This document shows, in pieces, positions 53,000-64,000 of a stretch of 64,000 nucleotides of DNA. Below the pieces are notes generated by a model. It did not search any database and was not told the DNA's origin. It worked only from the letters and a program-made list of their open reading frames with translations. The DNA comes from Pseudomonas synxantha (GTDB lineage Bacteria; Pseudomonadota; Gammaproteobacteria; Pseudomonadales; Pseudomonadaceae). Location: contig NZ_LT629786.1 in NCBI RefSeq assembly GCF_900105675.1, forward strand, positions 4,712,001 through 4,776,000. Reading direction: 5' to 3'. Numbering within the stretch: position 1 is the stretch's first letter; the number at the start of each line of letters is the position of its first letter. Made by a program: the position numbers and the translations under genes.

Positions 53000-53677
53000 A
53001 TGCCCGATTTTGCCTGGAACATCCCCCTGCCGTTGCATTTCGGCCAAGCTGAAACGCCGCCGTTGACCCTGACGGGTGCGTTGCCGGACGACGCTTTGCG
53101 AGCGACGTTCGAAGCCTTTATTCAACAACGTTTCCGCAAGGCCCACGGTGCCGACATCCGCCACTTCATGCCCGAGCTGTTCGGTATGCACAACGGTGAG
53201 GTCCAGCTGTGCGCAGTGGCCGGCGTGCGACGCGCGCACCTTGAGCCGCTGTTTCTGGAGCGATATCTGGACGAGCCGATCGAGCCATTGATCAGCGCCG
53301 CGGCTGATCGCTCGGTACACCGAAATGCCATTGTCGAGGTTGGCAATCTGGCGGCCAGCGACACCGGTAGCGCGCGCCTGAGCATCATCGCCATCACCTA
53401 TTTGCTGGCCATGGGTGGCCTGGAATGGGTGACGTTCACCGGCAATATCGGACTGGTCAACAGCTTCCGTCGTCTCGGCCTGAAACCCGTGACATTGTGC
53501 GCCGCTGATCCGGATCGGCTGGGTGACGAACGTCAACATTGGGGCAGTTATTACGAGAGCAAACCCTGGGTGCACGTCGGCGACATCCGCGCCGGGTTCG
53601 TCCACCTACGCAATATCGGCCTGTTCAGCCGCCTGGGTTTGCCGACACCGAACGACGGAGCCTGCCATGTCGCGTGA
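53000..53677 (+). CDS. Thermostable hemolysin-family protein (GNAT-like fold)
   Basis: 225 residues of the PF12261 family: DALRATFEAFIQQRFRKAHG, the HFMPELFGMHNGEVQLCAVAGVR strand-helix region, EVGNLAAS and the GNIGLVNSFRRLGLKP end. The family name comes from Vibrio delta-VPH, but the fold is like acyl- or acetyltransferases, and no secretion signal is seen. Together with the adenylation gene behind it, an acyl-transfer role is plausible. Start MPDFAWN; GGGAGG lies upstream. It overlaps the next gene by 11 bases. Confidence 0.85.
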   Translation: MPDFAWNIPLPLHFGQAETPPLTLTGALPDDALRATFEAFIQQRFRKAHGADIRHFMPELFGMHNGEVQLCAVAGVRRAHLEPLFLERYLDEPIEPLISAAADRSVHRNAIVEVGNLAASDTGSARLSIIAITYLLAMGGLEWVTFTGNIGLVNSFRRLGLKPVTLCAADPDRLGDERQHWGSYYESKPWVHVGDIRAGFVHLRNIGLFSRLGLPTPNDGACHVA

Positions 53678-55148
53678 ACTGCAACGCTTTCAGGAAACCT
53701 TGCGCGAGCATGCCCGGCGCGATGCCAACGCGACCGCGCTGTGGGGCGATACGCTGAAACTCGATTACGCCACGATGTATGCACAAGTGCTGTATCGCCA
53801 GGAGCGCCTGCGCGATGAGCAAGTGCAAGTCGTCGCCCTGGCACTGGACAACGGCGTCGACGCAATGCTCTGGGATCTGGCGGTGTTATTCGAAGGGTTG
53901 ACCTGCGTAACGCTGCCGCCGTTTTTCAGCGCGGCACAACGCGCCCATTGTCTGGAGCAGAGTCAGGCCGAACGCGTGATTGCCGAACCGGAGCTGGGAC
54001 CCGAACTGCGCGCTGCCGGCTATGAGCAACGCGGCGAGTTCTGGTGCCGCGCCTTCAGCAGTCAAAGACGCATGCCGATGGGCACCGCCAAACTGACCTT
54101 CACATCTGGCACCACCGGCACGCCGAAAGGTGTTTGCCTGAGTGCCGACAGCCTGTTGCGGGTCGCACGTGAGTTAGATCAGGCGAGCGAAACCATCGGC
54201 CCGCAACATCACTTGGCGCTGCTGCCATTGGCGATACTGCTGGAGAACCTAGGCTGTTATGCCGCGCTGTATGCCGGTGCGATGCTCAGTTTGCCGAGCC
54301 AGAAAACCCTCGGTATTCAGGGCGCCAGTGGCGTCGATGTCCCGCACCTGTTGGGTTATCTCGCCGGGCGTGCGCCGCAGAGCCTTATTCTGGTGCCACA
54401 GCTGTTGCTGATGCTAGTCAGCGCCGCCGAACAGAAAGCCTTCGCTCCGCAAACTCTGCGCTTCGCGGCGGTCGGTGGTGCACGAGTTGCCAAAGATTTG
54501 CTGGATCGTGCGCAACGGGTCGGCCTACCGGTTTTTGAAGGTTACGGTTTATCCGAATGCGCGTCAGTGGTGTGCCTCAACCGCCCCGGCGCACTCCGAC
54601 CCGGCAGCGTCGGTCGACCGCTGCCCCACGTCGAAGTGCGGTTGGCCGAAGACGGTGAAGTGCTAATCAAAGGCTCGACGCTGCTCGGCTATCTAGGGGA
54701 CACATCGTACGCCGATGAGTGGTGGCCGAGCGGCGATCTGGGCGAGTTCGATCCAGAAGGTTTTCTTTATCTAAAGGGGCGCAAGAAGCATCAGTTCGTC
54801 ACCAGTTACGGGCGCAACGTCAACCCGGAATGGGTCGAGTCCGAGCTGACCCAACGCCGTCACATCGCCCAGGCGTTCGTTTACGGTGAGTCCTTGCCGC
54901 GCAATCACGCCCTGCTCTGGCCCCATCGCCCGGACTGCACCGATGCCGAACTAGCCGCTGCCGTCGCCGAAGCCAACGAGGCATTGCCCGATTACGCCCA
55001 GGTGCATCAGTGGACGCGCCTGCCGCAACCTTTCACCGCCGCCAATGGCTTTCTAACCGCCAATGGCCGCCCACGCCGAGATGCCATCGTCGCGCAGTAC
55101 TACGCCCAACTGACCGAATCCGTTGTCCGAGAGGAATCCGCATCATGA
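53667..55148 (+). CDS. AMP-dependent acyl-activating enzyme (adenylation family)
   Basis: 493 residues of the ANL superfamily: P-loop LTFTSGTTGTPKGVCLS, EGYGLSECASVVCLNRPG, GDLGEFDPEGFLYLKGRKK and the C-terminal hinge region TSYGRNVNPEWVESEL. It should make an acyl-adenylate from a carboxylic acid; no carrier-protein domain is fused or adjacent, so the acceptor may be CoA or a small nucleophile. Begins inside the end of the hemolysin-family gene and overlaps the following ATG by four bases: tight translational coupling. Confidence 0.9.
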   Translation: MSRELQRFQETLREHARRDANATALWGDTLKLDYATMYAQVLYRQERLRDEQVQVVALALDNGVDAMLWDLAVLFEGLTCVTLPPFFSAAQRAHCLEQSQAERVIAEPELGPELRAAGYEQRGEFWCRAFSSQRRMPMGTAKLTFTSGTTGTPKGVCLSADSLLRVARELDQASETIGPQHHLALLPLAILLENLGCYAALYAGAMLSLPSQKTLGIQGASGVDVPHLLGYLAGRAPQSLILVPQLLLMLVSAAEQKAFAPQTLRFAAVGGARVAKDLLDRAQRVGLPVFEGYGLSECASVVCLNRPGALRPGSVGRPLPHVEVRLAEDGEVLIKGSTLLGYLGDTSYADEWWPSGDLGEFDPEGFLYLKGRKKHQFVTSYGRNVNPEWVESELTQRRHIAQAFVYGESLPRNHALLWPHRPDCTDAELAAAVAEANEALPDYAQVHQWTRLPQPFTAANGFLTANGRPRRDAIVAQYYAQLTESVVREESAS

Positions 55149-55819
55149 GTTTTTTCGACACCCTGCAAGAAGCCACACAGCATGAACGCCACGAGCTGTT
55201 CAACCTGCCGATCATCCTCGATGCGCTGCACGGTAAGGTCAGCCTCGATAGCTATCGGGCTTTTCTCGCACAGGCCTACTATCACGTGCGCCACACCGTG
55301 CCGTTGATGATGGCGTGCGGCGCACGTTTGCCGACACGTCTGGAATGGCTGCGCAAAGCTGTGTGCGAGTACATCGAAGACGAATACGGTCACGAGCAGT
55401 GGGTGCTCAACGACATCGCAGCCTGCGCAGGTGATCCCAAGGCCGTGCATGATGGCCAGCCTTCGCTGCCGATTGAGCTGATGGTGAGCTTCCTTTATGA
55501 CCTGATCGCCCGAGGCAACCCGGTGGGTCTGTTCGGCATGGTCAATGTTCTCGAAGGCACCAGCATCGCCCTGGCTACACATGCGGCAGGGAGTATTCGG
55601 GAGCACCTGGCGTTGCCGGAAGCCGCCTTCAGTTATTTGAGCTCTCACGGTTCGCTCGATATCGAACACATGCAAACCTATCGCCGCCTGATGAACCAAT
55701 TGGACGATCCTCTGGATCAAGCGGCAGTGATTCATGCATCAAAGGTTGTGTACCGACTGTACACCGACATGTTTCGTGGCCTGCCGCGTGACGCGGAGAC
55801 TGAACATGCAGCTGCGTGA
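55145..55819 (+). CDS. Haem-oxygenase-like diiron oxygenase (HDO)
   Basis: 224 all-helical residues annotated in relatives as iron-containing redox enzyme. The full HDO ligand set is visible: E80-x2-H83 (EDEYGHE), E137 (NVLEGTS), and H168-x3-D172-x2-H175 (HGSLDIEH). HDO relatives include UndA (fatty acid to 1-alkene), CADD, BesC and SznF, which use O2 for oxidative C-C or N chemistry. It therefore is more likely an oxidase than a TenA hydrolase. Four-base overlap with the adenylation gene; overlaps the SDR gene by 14 bases. Confidence 0.88.
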   Translation: MSFFDTLQEATQHERHELFNLPIILDALHGKVSLDSYRAFLAQAYYHVRHTVPLMMACGARLPTRLEWLRKAVCEYIEDEYGHEQWVLNDIAACAGDPKAVHDGQPSLPIELMVSFLYDLIARGNPVGLFGMVNVLEGTSIALATHAAGSIREHLALPEAAFSYLSSHGSLDIEHMQTYRRLMNQLDDPLDQAAVIHASKVVYRLYTDMFRGLPRDAETEHAAA

Positions 55820-56615
55820 CGCGCGCGTGGTCTTGACCGGTGCCAGTGGCGGTCTCGGCATGGCTATCGCTGAGGCCTTGTGCGCCGCCGGTGCTCGAGT
55901 ATTGGCCGTGGCGCGGCATCAGGAAGCTTTGGTCCCGCTGCTCAAACGCTACCCCGACACCCTGTGCTGGGTCGCGGCTGACCTGACGTTCCTCAGCGAC
56001 CGACGCAAAGTACTCGCTGCCGCCGAAGCGGTTGGCGGAGTCAATCTGTTGATCAACGCCGCCGGGGTGAATCACTTCGCCATGCTCGAACAGCTCGACG
56101 ACAGTGACATCAATACGATGCTCGCGGTGAACATCAGCGCGCCGATCTGCCTGACCAAGCTATTGCTGCCGCTACTCAAGCAGGCCGACAGCGCCATGGT
56201 AGTCAACGTTGGCTCGACCTACGGCTCGATCGGTTATGCCGGTTACGCCAGCTATTGCGCGACCAAGTTTGCCCTGCGCGGGTTTTCCGAAGCGTTGCGC
56301 CGAGAGCTGGCCGACACCCGGGTCAGCGTGCTCTACGTCGCACCGCGGGCCACCCGCACGTCAATGAACAGCGCAGCGGCGCAAGCGCTGAACGATGCGC
56401 TCAAGGCCAACGTCGATGATCCGCAAACCGTGGCCTCGGCGGTGATCCACGCAATTGCCGGTGACCGCCGCGACCTGTATCTGGGCTGGCCCGAACGCTT
56501 CTTTGTGCGCCTCAACAATCTACTTCCGCATCTGGTCGATCGAGGTCTGCGAAAGCAATTGCCTCTGATCCGGCGCTTCAGCGAAAAATCCGACAACGAG
56601 ACCCTCAAGCCATGA
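55806..56615 (+). CDS. Short-chain dehydrogenase/reductase
   Basis: 269 residues, classical SDR: cofactor motif TGASGGLGMAIAEAL, NAAG at the fourth strand, and catalytic Ser/Tyr/Lys in VGSTYGSIGYAGYASYCATK. The arginines after the first strand (AVARHQEAL) suggest NADP(H). Probably reduces or oxidises the product of the diiron enzyme. Overlaps the neighbours on both sides (14 and 4 bases). Confidence 0.92.
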   Translation: MQLRDARVVLTGASGGLGMAIAEALCAAGARVLAVARHQEALVPLLKRYPDTLCWVAADLTFLSDRRKVLAAAEAVGGVNLLINAAGVNHFAMLEQLDDSDINTMLAVNISAPICLTKLLLPLLKQADSAMVVNVGSTYGSIGYAGYASYCATKFALRGFSEALRRELADTRVSVLYVAPRATRTSMNSAAAQALNDALKANVDDPQTVASAVIHAIAGDRRDLYLGWPERFFVRLNNLLPHLVDRGLRKQLPLIRRFSEKSDNETLKP

Positions 56616-57256
56616 AAAAAATCTTCGCGTGCCTGTTGATCGCAACCCTCAGCCAAAGCGTCTGGGCGCTGGAGGCCGCCGACCAGCAACGCCTGAGCAG
56701 CATTCAACAAAGCTGGGCGCATATCCAATATGAAGTGGCGGAAAAACAGCGCGCCGCCGCGTTCGAGCAGTTGTCCAGCGAAACCCAGGCGTTCACTGCG
56801 CAGCGCCCGGCGATGGCCGAAGCCTGGATCTGGAAAGGCATTGTCACCAGCAGTTGGGCCGGTGCCGAAGGAGGACTCGGAGCGCTGGGCAAAGCCAAGG
56901 AAGCCAAGGCCGACCTGGAAAAGTCCCTGACCCTAGACCCCGAGGCTCTGCAAGGCTCGGCCTATACTAGCCTGGCGGCGCTGTATGATCGTGTGCCCGG
57001 CTGGCCCATCGGTTTCGGCGACAGCGACAAAGCTGAACAGCTGCTCAAGCAGGCGCTGCAACTCAACCCCAATGGCATCGACAGCCTATACTTCTGGGGC
57101 GATCACCTCTACCGTCAGAAACACTACGCTGAAGCAAAAGCAGCGCTGCAAAAAGCCCTGCAAGCGGCGCCGCGTCCTGGCCGTGAAACGGCAGATGCGG
57201 GACGCCGCAAAGAGATCGCCACTCTGCTGGTGGACGTCAACAAGAAACTCAACTGA
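56612..57256 (+). CDS. Periplasmic TPR-like protein
   Basis: 214 residues with a signal peptide (MKKIFACLLIATLSQSVWA) and helical tetratricopeptide-like repeats (about 90-130 and 140-185, e.g. AEQLLKQALQLNPNGIDSLY and YAEAKAALQKALQ). Likely soluble in the periplasm. It overlaps the SDR stop by four bases and is 11 bases before the response regulator, so it may link the pathway to the sensor. No enzymatic motif seen. Confidence 0.85.
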   Translation: MKKIFACLLIATLSQSVWALEAADQQRLSSIQQSWAHIQYEVAEKQRAAAFEQLSSETQAFTAQRPAMAEAWIWKGIVTSSWAGAEGGLGALGKAKEAKADLEKSLTLDPEALQGSAYTSLAALYDRVPGWPIGFGDSDKAEQLLKQALQLNPNGIDSLYFWGDHLYRQKHYAEAKAALQKALQAAPRPGRETADAGRRKEIATLLVDVNKKLN

Positions 57257-57267
57257 CAGGAGTCCGC

Positions 57268-57927
57268 GTGCGTTTATTACTGATTGAGGATGATGTGGCG
57301 CTAGGTGAAGGCATCCATCAAGCGCTGGGGCGCGAAGGCTACACCGTCGATTGGCTCAAGGACGGCAGCAGCGCGCTGCATGCTCTGCTCAGCGAAACGT
57401 TCGATGTCGCCGTGCTGGATCTCGGTTTGCCACGCATGGACGGTCTCCAAGTGCTGCGGCGCCTGCGCGACAGTGGCTCGAACCTGCCGGTGTTGATTCT
57501 CACCGCCCGCGATGCAACCGAGGATCGCATTGCGGGGCTGGATGCCGGCGCCGACGACTACTTGATCAAACCGTTCGACCTGGCCGAACTCAAAGCCCGA
57601 TTGCGAGCGTTGTTGCGGCGCAGTGCCGGGCGCGCGCAAGCGCTGATCGAACATGCCGGCATCATCCTCAACCCCGGCACCCAGCAGGTCAGCTACCAGG
57701 GCCATCCCGTAGCTCTGACGCCCAAGGAGTATCAGTTGCTGCATGAACTGCTCTCACCTCCGGGCCGGGTAATGACTCGAGATCAACTGATTCAACTGCT
57801 CTATGGCTGGAGTGAAGAAGCGGAAAGTAACACTCTGGAAGTCCACATCTATCACCTGCGCAAAAAGTTCTCTACTGATCTGATCCGTACCATTCGGGGT
57901 GTGGGCTATCTAGTGGAGGAGCGCTGA
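57268..57927 (+). CDS. OmpR-family response regulator (QseB/PmrA-like)
   Basis: 219 residues: receiver domain with phospho-Asp51 in VLDLGLPRMDG and Lys in IKPFD, and a winged-helix DNA-binding domain (LTPKEYQLLHELL, NTLEVHIYHLRKKF, TIRGVGYLV). Starts at GTG with AGGAGTCCGC upstream. Its family binds direct repeats of the YTTAAK-N5-YTTAAK type, which are found in front of the cluster. Overlaps the kinase gene by one base. Confidence 0.94.
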   Translation: MRLLLIEDDVALGEGIHQALGREGYTVDWLKDGSSALHALLSETFDVAVLDLGLPRMDGLQVLRRLRDSGSNLPVLILTARDATEDRIAGLDAGADDYLIKPFDLAELKARLRALLRRSAGRAQALIEHAGIILNPGTQQVSYQGHPVALTPKEYQLLHELLSPPGRVMTRDQLIQLLYGWSEEAESNTLEVHIYHLRKKFSTDLIRTIRGVGYLVEER

Positions 57928-59297
57928 TGACATCGATCCGCCGCCGTACATTGACACTGATCATTGGCCTGTTGCTTGCTGGTCTGGCAGTGCTGAGCAC
58001 CTTTAACCTGCATGATAGCAATCATGAAATCGCCGAGGTTTACGATGCTCAACTGGCGCAGAACGCGCGCTTATTGCAAGGCGTGATGCGCATGCCGTTG
58101 GCGAGCAAGCAGCACGCCGAACTGTACCGGGCCTTCAATACCGCACTGGGCGAAGCGGTGCCGCGCGGCGATGGTCATCCTTACGAACGGAAAATTGCTT
58201 TTCAGGTATGGAACCCTGACGGTGAGGTATTGGTACACACTGCCAGCGCGCCTTCCTTCAGTTCACCACCGACGCAACCGGGTTTCAGTGACGTGGTGGA
58301 TTTGAACCATCGTCATTGGCGCGCCTTCCTCCTTGAAGACCCACAAAACGGCATGCGCATCTGGGTTGGCGAGCGCGATGATGTGCGCGCTGACCTGGTC
58401 GACCGCATCGTGCGTCATACGTTATGGCCGAACATCGTCGGCAGTTTACTACTCGCGGCGATGGTCTGGCTCGCTATAGGCTGGGGTTTAAAGCCCTTGG
58501 CAGACATGGCCGAAACCCTGCGTGCCCGCCACAGCGGTTCACTTGAGCCATTGCAACTGGCACCGCTTCCCAGCGAACTTGAGCCCATGCAGGCGGCGCT
58601 CAACCGCATGCTCGCGCAGATTCAAGAAGTGCTTGGCCGCGAACGACGCTTCATTGCCGACGCTGCCCACGAAATGCGTACGCCACTCGCCGTGCTGCGG
58701 GTGCACGCGCAAAACCTGCTGGAGGCAGGCACAGAACAGGAACGTCGAGAATCGCTGGAATTCCTTATCGCAGGCGTTGATCGCACCAGCCGACTGGTCA
58801 ACCAGTTGCTGACCATGGCGCGACTGGAACCCCAACCCAATCCGCCACCGCTACAGCGCATCGACCTCAGCGAAACCGTGCGTAATAGTCTCGTGCAACT
58901 GACACCGTGGTTGTTGAGCAAAAACCTTGAACTGATATTCGATGTCAGCGACCAGCCATTTTATGTATTCGCCAACCCCTCCGCCATCGACATCGCGCTG
59001 AACAACCTGATCACCAACGCAGCCAATTTCTCTCCCGAACACGGGGTAATCGCTGTGCAATTGACGCAGGCTGATGGCTTCTGTCATTTGACCGTCGACG
59101 ACCAGGGACCGGGAATCGATGAGTCATGTAGAGAGCGAGTGTTTGAGCGTTTCTATAGCCGTGGAACGGCGCAAGGAGCCGGTTTGGGGCTAACCATCGT
59201 CAACACGATCGCCATGCGCTTGAACGGTCGTATCGAACTGGTAAACCGGGCCGAGGGAGGTTTGAGGGCTACGTTATCAATTCCAGCCAAAGAATAA
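57927..59297 (+). CDS. Sensor histidine kinase (QseC/PmrB-like)
   Basis: 456 residues: first membrane helix (LTLIIGLLLAGLAVLSTF), a periplasmic region of about 140 residues, second helix (WPNIVGSLLLAAMVWLAIGWGL), HAMP-like linker, H-box FIADAAHEMRTPLAVL, and HATPase boxes NNLITNAANFS, DDQGPGI and GAGLGLTIV. The cognate regulator lies immediately upstream. Its periplasmic domain faces the same compartment as the TPR protein encoded before it. Confidence 0.94.
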   Translation: MTSIRRRTLTLIIGLLLAGLAVLSTFNLHDSNHEIAEVYDAQLAQNARLLQGVMRMPLASKQHAELYRAFNTALGEAVPRGDGHPYERKIAFQVWNPDGEVLVHTASAPSFSSPPTQPGFSDVVDLNHRHWRAFLLEDPQNGMRIWVGERDDVRADLVDRIVRHTLWPNIVGSLLLAAMVWLAIGWGLKPLADMAETLRARHSGSLEPLQLAPLPSELEPMQAALNRMLAQIQEVLGRERRFIADAAHEMRTPLAVLRVHAQNLLEAGTEQERRESLEFLIAGVDRTSRLVNQLLTMARLEPQPNPPPLQRIDLSETVRNSLVQLTPWLLSKNLELIFDVSDQPFYVFANPSAIDIALNNLITNAANFSPEHGVIAVQLTQADGFCHLTVDDQGPGIDESCRERVFERFYSRGTAQGAGLGLTIVNTIAMRLNGRIELVNRAEGGLRATLSIPAKE

Positions 59298-59307
59298 TCG
59301 CACAGCA

Positions 59308-59544
59308 TCAAACGCTAGTTCGTTTTGCACAGTCGGTAAACATAGTGTGAGCCATGAGCTGCACCACATTTGTTGCTGAATCAGAACGCCCGCCAGCCAT
59401 TACTTCCTCTGCGCGGAAAAGCACATTCGATACCATGCCAGCATTGTCCAAATGAGCATGGTATCGATGTCCTTTTCTCATGATGCTTGCACTGAGCACC
59501 ATGGCCAACGCCATTGATAACATAGAGAGTATCGTAACCGTCAC
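59308..59544 (-). CDS. Possible small membrane or secreted protein
   Basis: A 78-codon frame starting at GTG with a hydrophobic N-terminus (MTVTILSMLSMALAMVLSAS) and a polar remainder. No clear ribosome binding site and no family recognised. It lies in the AT-richer 285-base gap between the kinase and guaA, in which I see nothing else. It may be a chance frame. Confidence 0.22.
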   Translation of the reverse strand: MTVTILSMLSMALAMVLSASIMRKGHRYHAHLDNAGMVSNVLFRAEEVMAGGRSDSATNVVQLMAHTMFTDCAKRTSV

Positions 59545-59582
59545 AATTTTTTACATAAAAATCAACCAGTTACGAGAGCGAC

Positions 59583-61160
59583 TTACTCCCACTCAATAGT
59601 CGCCGGCGGCTTGCTCGACACATCATAAGTAACGCGGGAAATACCTTCGATCTCATTGATGATCCGGCCACTGACGGTTTCCAGCAGTTCGTAAGGCAGG
59701 TGCGCCCAACGCGCGGTCATGAAGTCGATGGTTTCCACGGCACGCAGGGCCACGACCCAGGCGTAGCGACGGCCATCGCCGACCACACCAACCGATTTCA
59801 CCGGCTGGAACACCACGAAGGCCTGGCTGACCTTGTGGTACCAATCGGCCTTGCGCAGTTCTTCGATGAAGATGTGGTCGGCGCGACGCAGCAGGTCGGC
59901 GTATTCCTTCTTCACTTCACCCAGGATGCGCACGCCCAGGCCCGGGCCTGGGAATGGGTGGCGGTAGACCATGTCGTATGGCAGGCCGAGTTCCAGGCCC
60001 AGGCGGCGGACTTCGTCCTTGAACAGTTCACGCAGCGGTTCTACCAGCTTGAGGTTCATTTCCTCAGGCAGGCCACCGACGTTGTGGTGGGACTTGATCA
60101 CGTGAGCCTTGCCACTTTTGGCGCCAGCCGACTCGATCACGTCAGGGTAGATGGTGCCCTGGGCAAGGTACTTGATGTTGTCCAGTTTGTTGGACTGGGC
60201 ATCGAAGACGTCGATGAAGGTGCGACCGATGATCTTGCGCTTTTTCTCCGGGTCGGACTCGCCGGCCAGGTTGTTGAGGAACTGCTCCTCGGCGTTGGCA
60301 CGGATCACCTTGACGCCCATGTTCTCGGCGAACATGGCCATCACTTGCTCGCCTTCGTGCAGGCGCAGCAGGCCGTTGTCGACGAATACGCAGGTCAGCT
60401 GGTCGCCGATGGCCTTGTGCAGCAACGCAGCAACCACCGAGGAGTCAACCCCGCCGGACAGGCCAAGCAGCACGTTGTCGGTGCCGACCTGGGCGCGCAC
60501 CTGGGCGATGGCGTCTTCGGCGATTTTCGACGGGGTCCACAGGGCTTCACACTCGCAGATGTCGAGGATGAAGCGCGACAGGATGCGCCCGCCTTGCTTG
60601 GTGTGGGTCACTTCCGGGTGGAACTGCACGCCGTAGTAACGACGTTCGTCGCTGAACATGCCGGCAATCGGGCAGCTCGGGGTACTGGCCAGGATGTGGA
60701 AGTCCTGCGGCATCTTGGTGACCTTGTCACCGTGGCTCATCCATACGTCGAGGCCGAACAGGCCGTCAGCGTCGATGTGGTCTTCGATGCCGTCCAGCAG
60801 GCGGCTCTTGCCGACCACGTCGACACGGGCATAACCAAATTCACGCAGCTCGGAACCTTCGACCTTGCCGCCCAGTTGCTCGGCCATGGTCTGCATGCCG
60901 TAGCAGATACCGAAGACCGGCACGCCCAGGTCGAATACCGCTTGCGGGCAGCGCGGGCTGTCGGCTTCGTGCACGGACTCGGGGCCACCGGCGAGGATGA
61001 CGCCTTTAGGGGCGAATTCGCGGATCGCTGCGTCATCCATGTCGAACGGGTGCAGTTCGCAGTACACGCCGATTTCACGCACGCGGCGGGCGATCAGTTG
61101 GGTGTACTGGGAACCGAAGTCGAGGATCAGGATGCGGTGGGCGTGAATGTCGAGGGCCAT
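59583..61160 (-). CDS. guaA: GMP synthase (glutamine-hydrolysing)
   Basis: Converts XMP to GMP. 525 residues: class I glutaminase (nucleophile Cys in [16 protein letters not shown]), ATP-pyrophosphatase with the PP-loop [14 protein letters not shown], and the dimerisation domain ending [16 protein letters not shown]. Eighty-one bases downstream of guaB on the same strand, the usual guaBA operon. Confidence 0.98.
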   Translation of the reverse strand: MALDIHAHRILILDFGSQYTQLIARRVREIGVYCELHPFDMDDAAIREFAPKGVILAGGPESVHEADSPRCPQAVFDLGVPVFGICYGMQTMAEQLGGKVEGSELREFGYARVDVVGKSRLLDGIEDHIDADGLFGLDVWMSHGDKVTKMPQDFHILASTPSCPIAGMFSDERRYYGVQFHPEVTHTKQGGRILSRFILDICECEALWTPSKIAEDAIAQVRAQVGTDNVLLGLSGGVDSSVVAALLHKAIGDQLTCVFVDNGLLRLHEGEQVMAMFAENMGVKVIRANAEEQFLNNLAGESDPEKKRKIIGRTFIDVFDAQSNKLDNIKYLAQGTIYPDVIESAGAKSGKAHVIKSHHNVGGLPEEMNLKLVEPLRELFKDEVRRLGLELGLPYDMVYRHPFPGPGLGVRILGEVKKEYADLLRRADHIFIEELRKADWYHKVSQAFVVFQPVKSVGVVGDGRRYAWVVALRAVETIDFMTARWAHLPYELLETVSGRIINEIEGISRVTYDVSSKPPATIEWE

Positions 61161-61241
61161 GAAGTCAGTCTCGTCTAATGAATCAGAAACAACTCGGGGC
61201 TGAAAGAACAGCCCCGGTTACTTAACGTTTTGCTGGAAGCC

Positions 61242-63388
<2,147 letters not shown>

Positions 63389-63412
63389 GGAAGTCCTGCG
63401 GTGTGGCGTCTG

Positions 63413-63489
63413 GCGCCATCGGGGGCAAGCCCCCTCCCACATTTTGAATTGTGAATACGTTCAAAGGTGGGAGGGGCTTTCCCCCGATG
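63413..63489. repeat. REP pair
   Basis: Reverse copy 63413-63443 and forward copy 63465-63489; the spacer is almost the same as in the pair at 31823-31899. It separates the zinc-ribbon gene from the permease gene. Confidence 0.85.
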
Positions 63490-63530
63490 GGGCCCTAAAG
63501 GCTGGCAGCTTAATCCCTGCTCCACACAGG

Positions 63531-64000
63531 TCAAGTGCTCAAATACCGCCCGATCAACGCAATACCACTGGCCAGCACCAACCAGGTCACCAAACGCACA
63601 AACGCCTCACGAGACATGCGCATCGTCAGCCTGCGTCCACACCAAAGCCCGAAGACCATCGCGGGCAACAGGCAAACCGCCAACATCAACAAGGGCAGAT
63701 CCGCATATACCCCGGCAATCAGAAACAAACTCAGGCGCACCACCGTGCTGCAACTGATCAGCGCACTTTGTGTGGCCCGCGCCGCGTCCTTGGATAATCG
63801 GCTGTTGAGATAAATGGCGTATAAAAAGCCGCCACTGCCAAACAACGCACCAAACAAGCCGCCCACCGTGCCCATGGGGATCGACCAACCTGCCGCCAGC
63901 TGCGTCGGCCGGGCTTTCACCGCCAGGCTATAAAGGGCGTAGGCACTGATAAACAGCCCCATCAACAGCAGCAACAGATCCGAATGCAGATTGAGCAAAA
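63531..64000 (-). CDS. TauE/SafE (TSUP) family permease, C-terminal part
   Basis: The last 156 or so residues of a membrane permease cut by the window edge. The TSUP half-repeat AAGWSIPMGTVGGLFGALFGSGGFLYAIYL is clear, followed by three more hydrophobic segments and the terminal SGIALIGRYL. The family exports sulfite, sulfoacetate or other organic anions; the substrate is unknown. The 5' end lies beyond base 64000. Confidence 0.85.
   Translation of the reverse strand, partial: LLNLHSDLLLLLMGLFISAYALYSLAVKARPTQLAAGWSIPMGTVGGLFGALFGSGGFLYAIYLNSRLSKDAARATQSALISCSTVVRLSLFLIAGVYADLPLLMLAVCLLPAMVFGLWCGRRLTMRMSREAFVRLVTWLVLASGIALIGRYLST

Noticed and set aside
53000..53677. Genuine secreted haemolysin
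   Set aside because: Despite the family name there is no signal peptide or pore-forming feature, and the gene is embedded among metabolic enzymes.

Overview
The window looks like a chromosome segment of a Pseudomonas of the fluorescens group. The evidence is the gene order (thrC-hom, dsbC-xerD, rplS-trmD-rimM-rpsP next to ffh, guaA-guaB), the protein sequences, and many copies of the Pseudomonas REP palindrome (GTGGGAG..CTTGCTCCCGAT type) in the gaps. No rRNA, tRNA, CRISPR array, transposase or phage gene was seen.

Layout. 1-922 is a repeat-rich gap holding a large inverted repeat around a REP doublet. 923-15291 is mostly minus-strand core genome: an orphan hybrid sensor kinase, thrC, hom, dsbC, xerD, a plus-strand cation/proton antiporter, a thioesterase, the rpsP-rimM-trmD-rplS operon and ffh. 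15511-23852 holds a CcsA-like membrane protein, a CNNM/CBS protein, an MHS-type transporter, purT, a VUT-family protein, a gamma carbonic anhydrase, two Nudix enzymes and an L,D-transpeptidase.

24116-31261 is a complete N-acetylglucosamine phosphotransferase (PTS) operon: GntR regulator, nagA, SIS-type deaminase, an EIIA-HPr-EI fusion and EIICB. 31379-37932 holds a DUF6124 protein, a NIF3-like protein, purL and mltF. 38057-46402 is a trehalose PTS locus: treB, treC, a LamB-type porin, a second EIIA-HPr-EI fusion and a IIB-like protein lacking the phosphocysteine, with divergent treR and two palindromic operators on the treB promoter. The window therefore encodes two full PTS phosphorelays, one per sugar.

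46491-52153 is accessory: a roughly 1570-residue toxin-like protein whose C-terminal two thirds is a tandem duplication of a TIKI/ChaN/Pasteurella-toxin-C2-like domain (first copy apparently dead, second intact), an APH(3')-like kinase, and a remnant of an antitoxin-like regulator. After a cytochrome b561, 53000-59297 is a tightly packed seven-gene unit: GNAT-fold thermostable-hemolysin-family protein, adenylation enzyme, haem-oxygenase-like diiron enzyme, SDR reductase, periplasmic TPR protein, and an OmpR/QseB-type two-component system. Two PmrA/QseB-like boxes lie in front of it. This is the best candidate for an undescribed small-molecule or lipid-modifying pathway controlled by its own sensor. 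The window ends with guaA, guaB, a zinc-ribbon protein and a truncated TauE/SafE permease gene.
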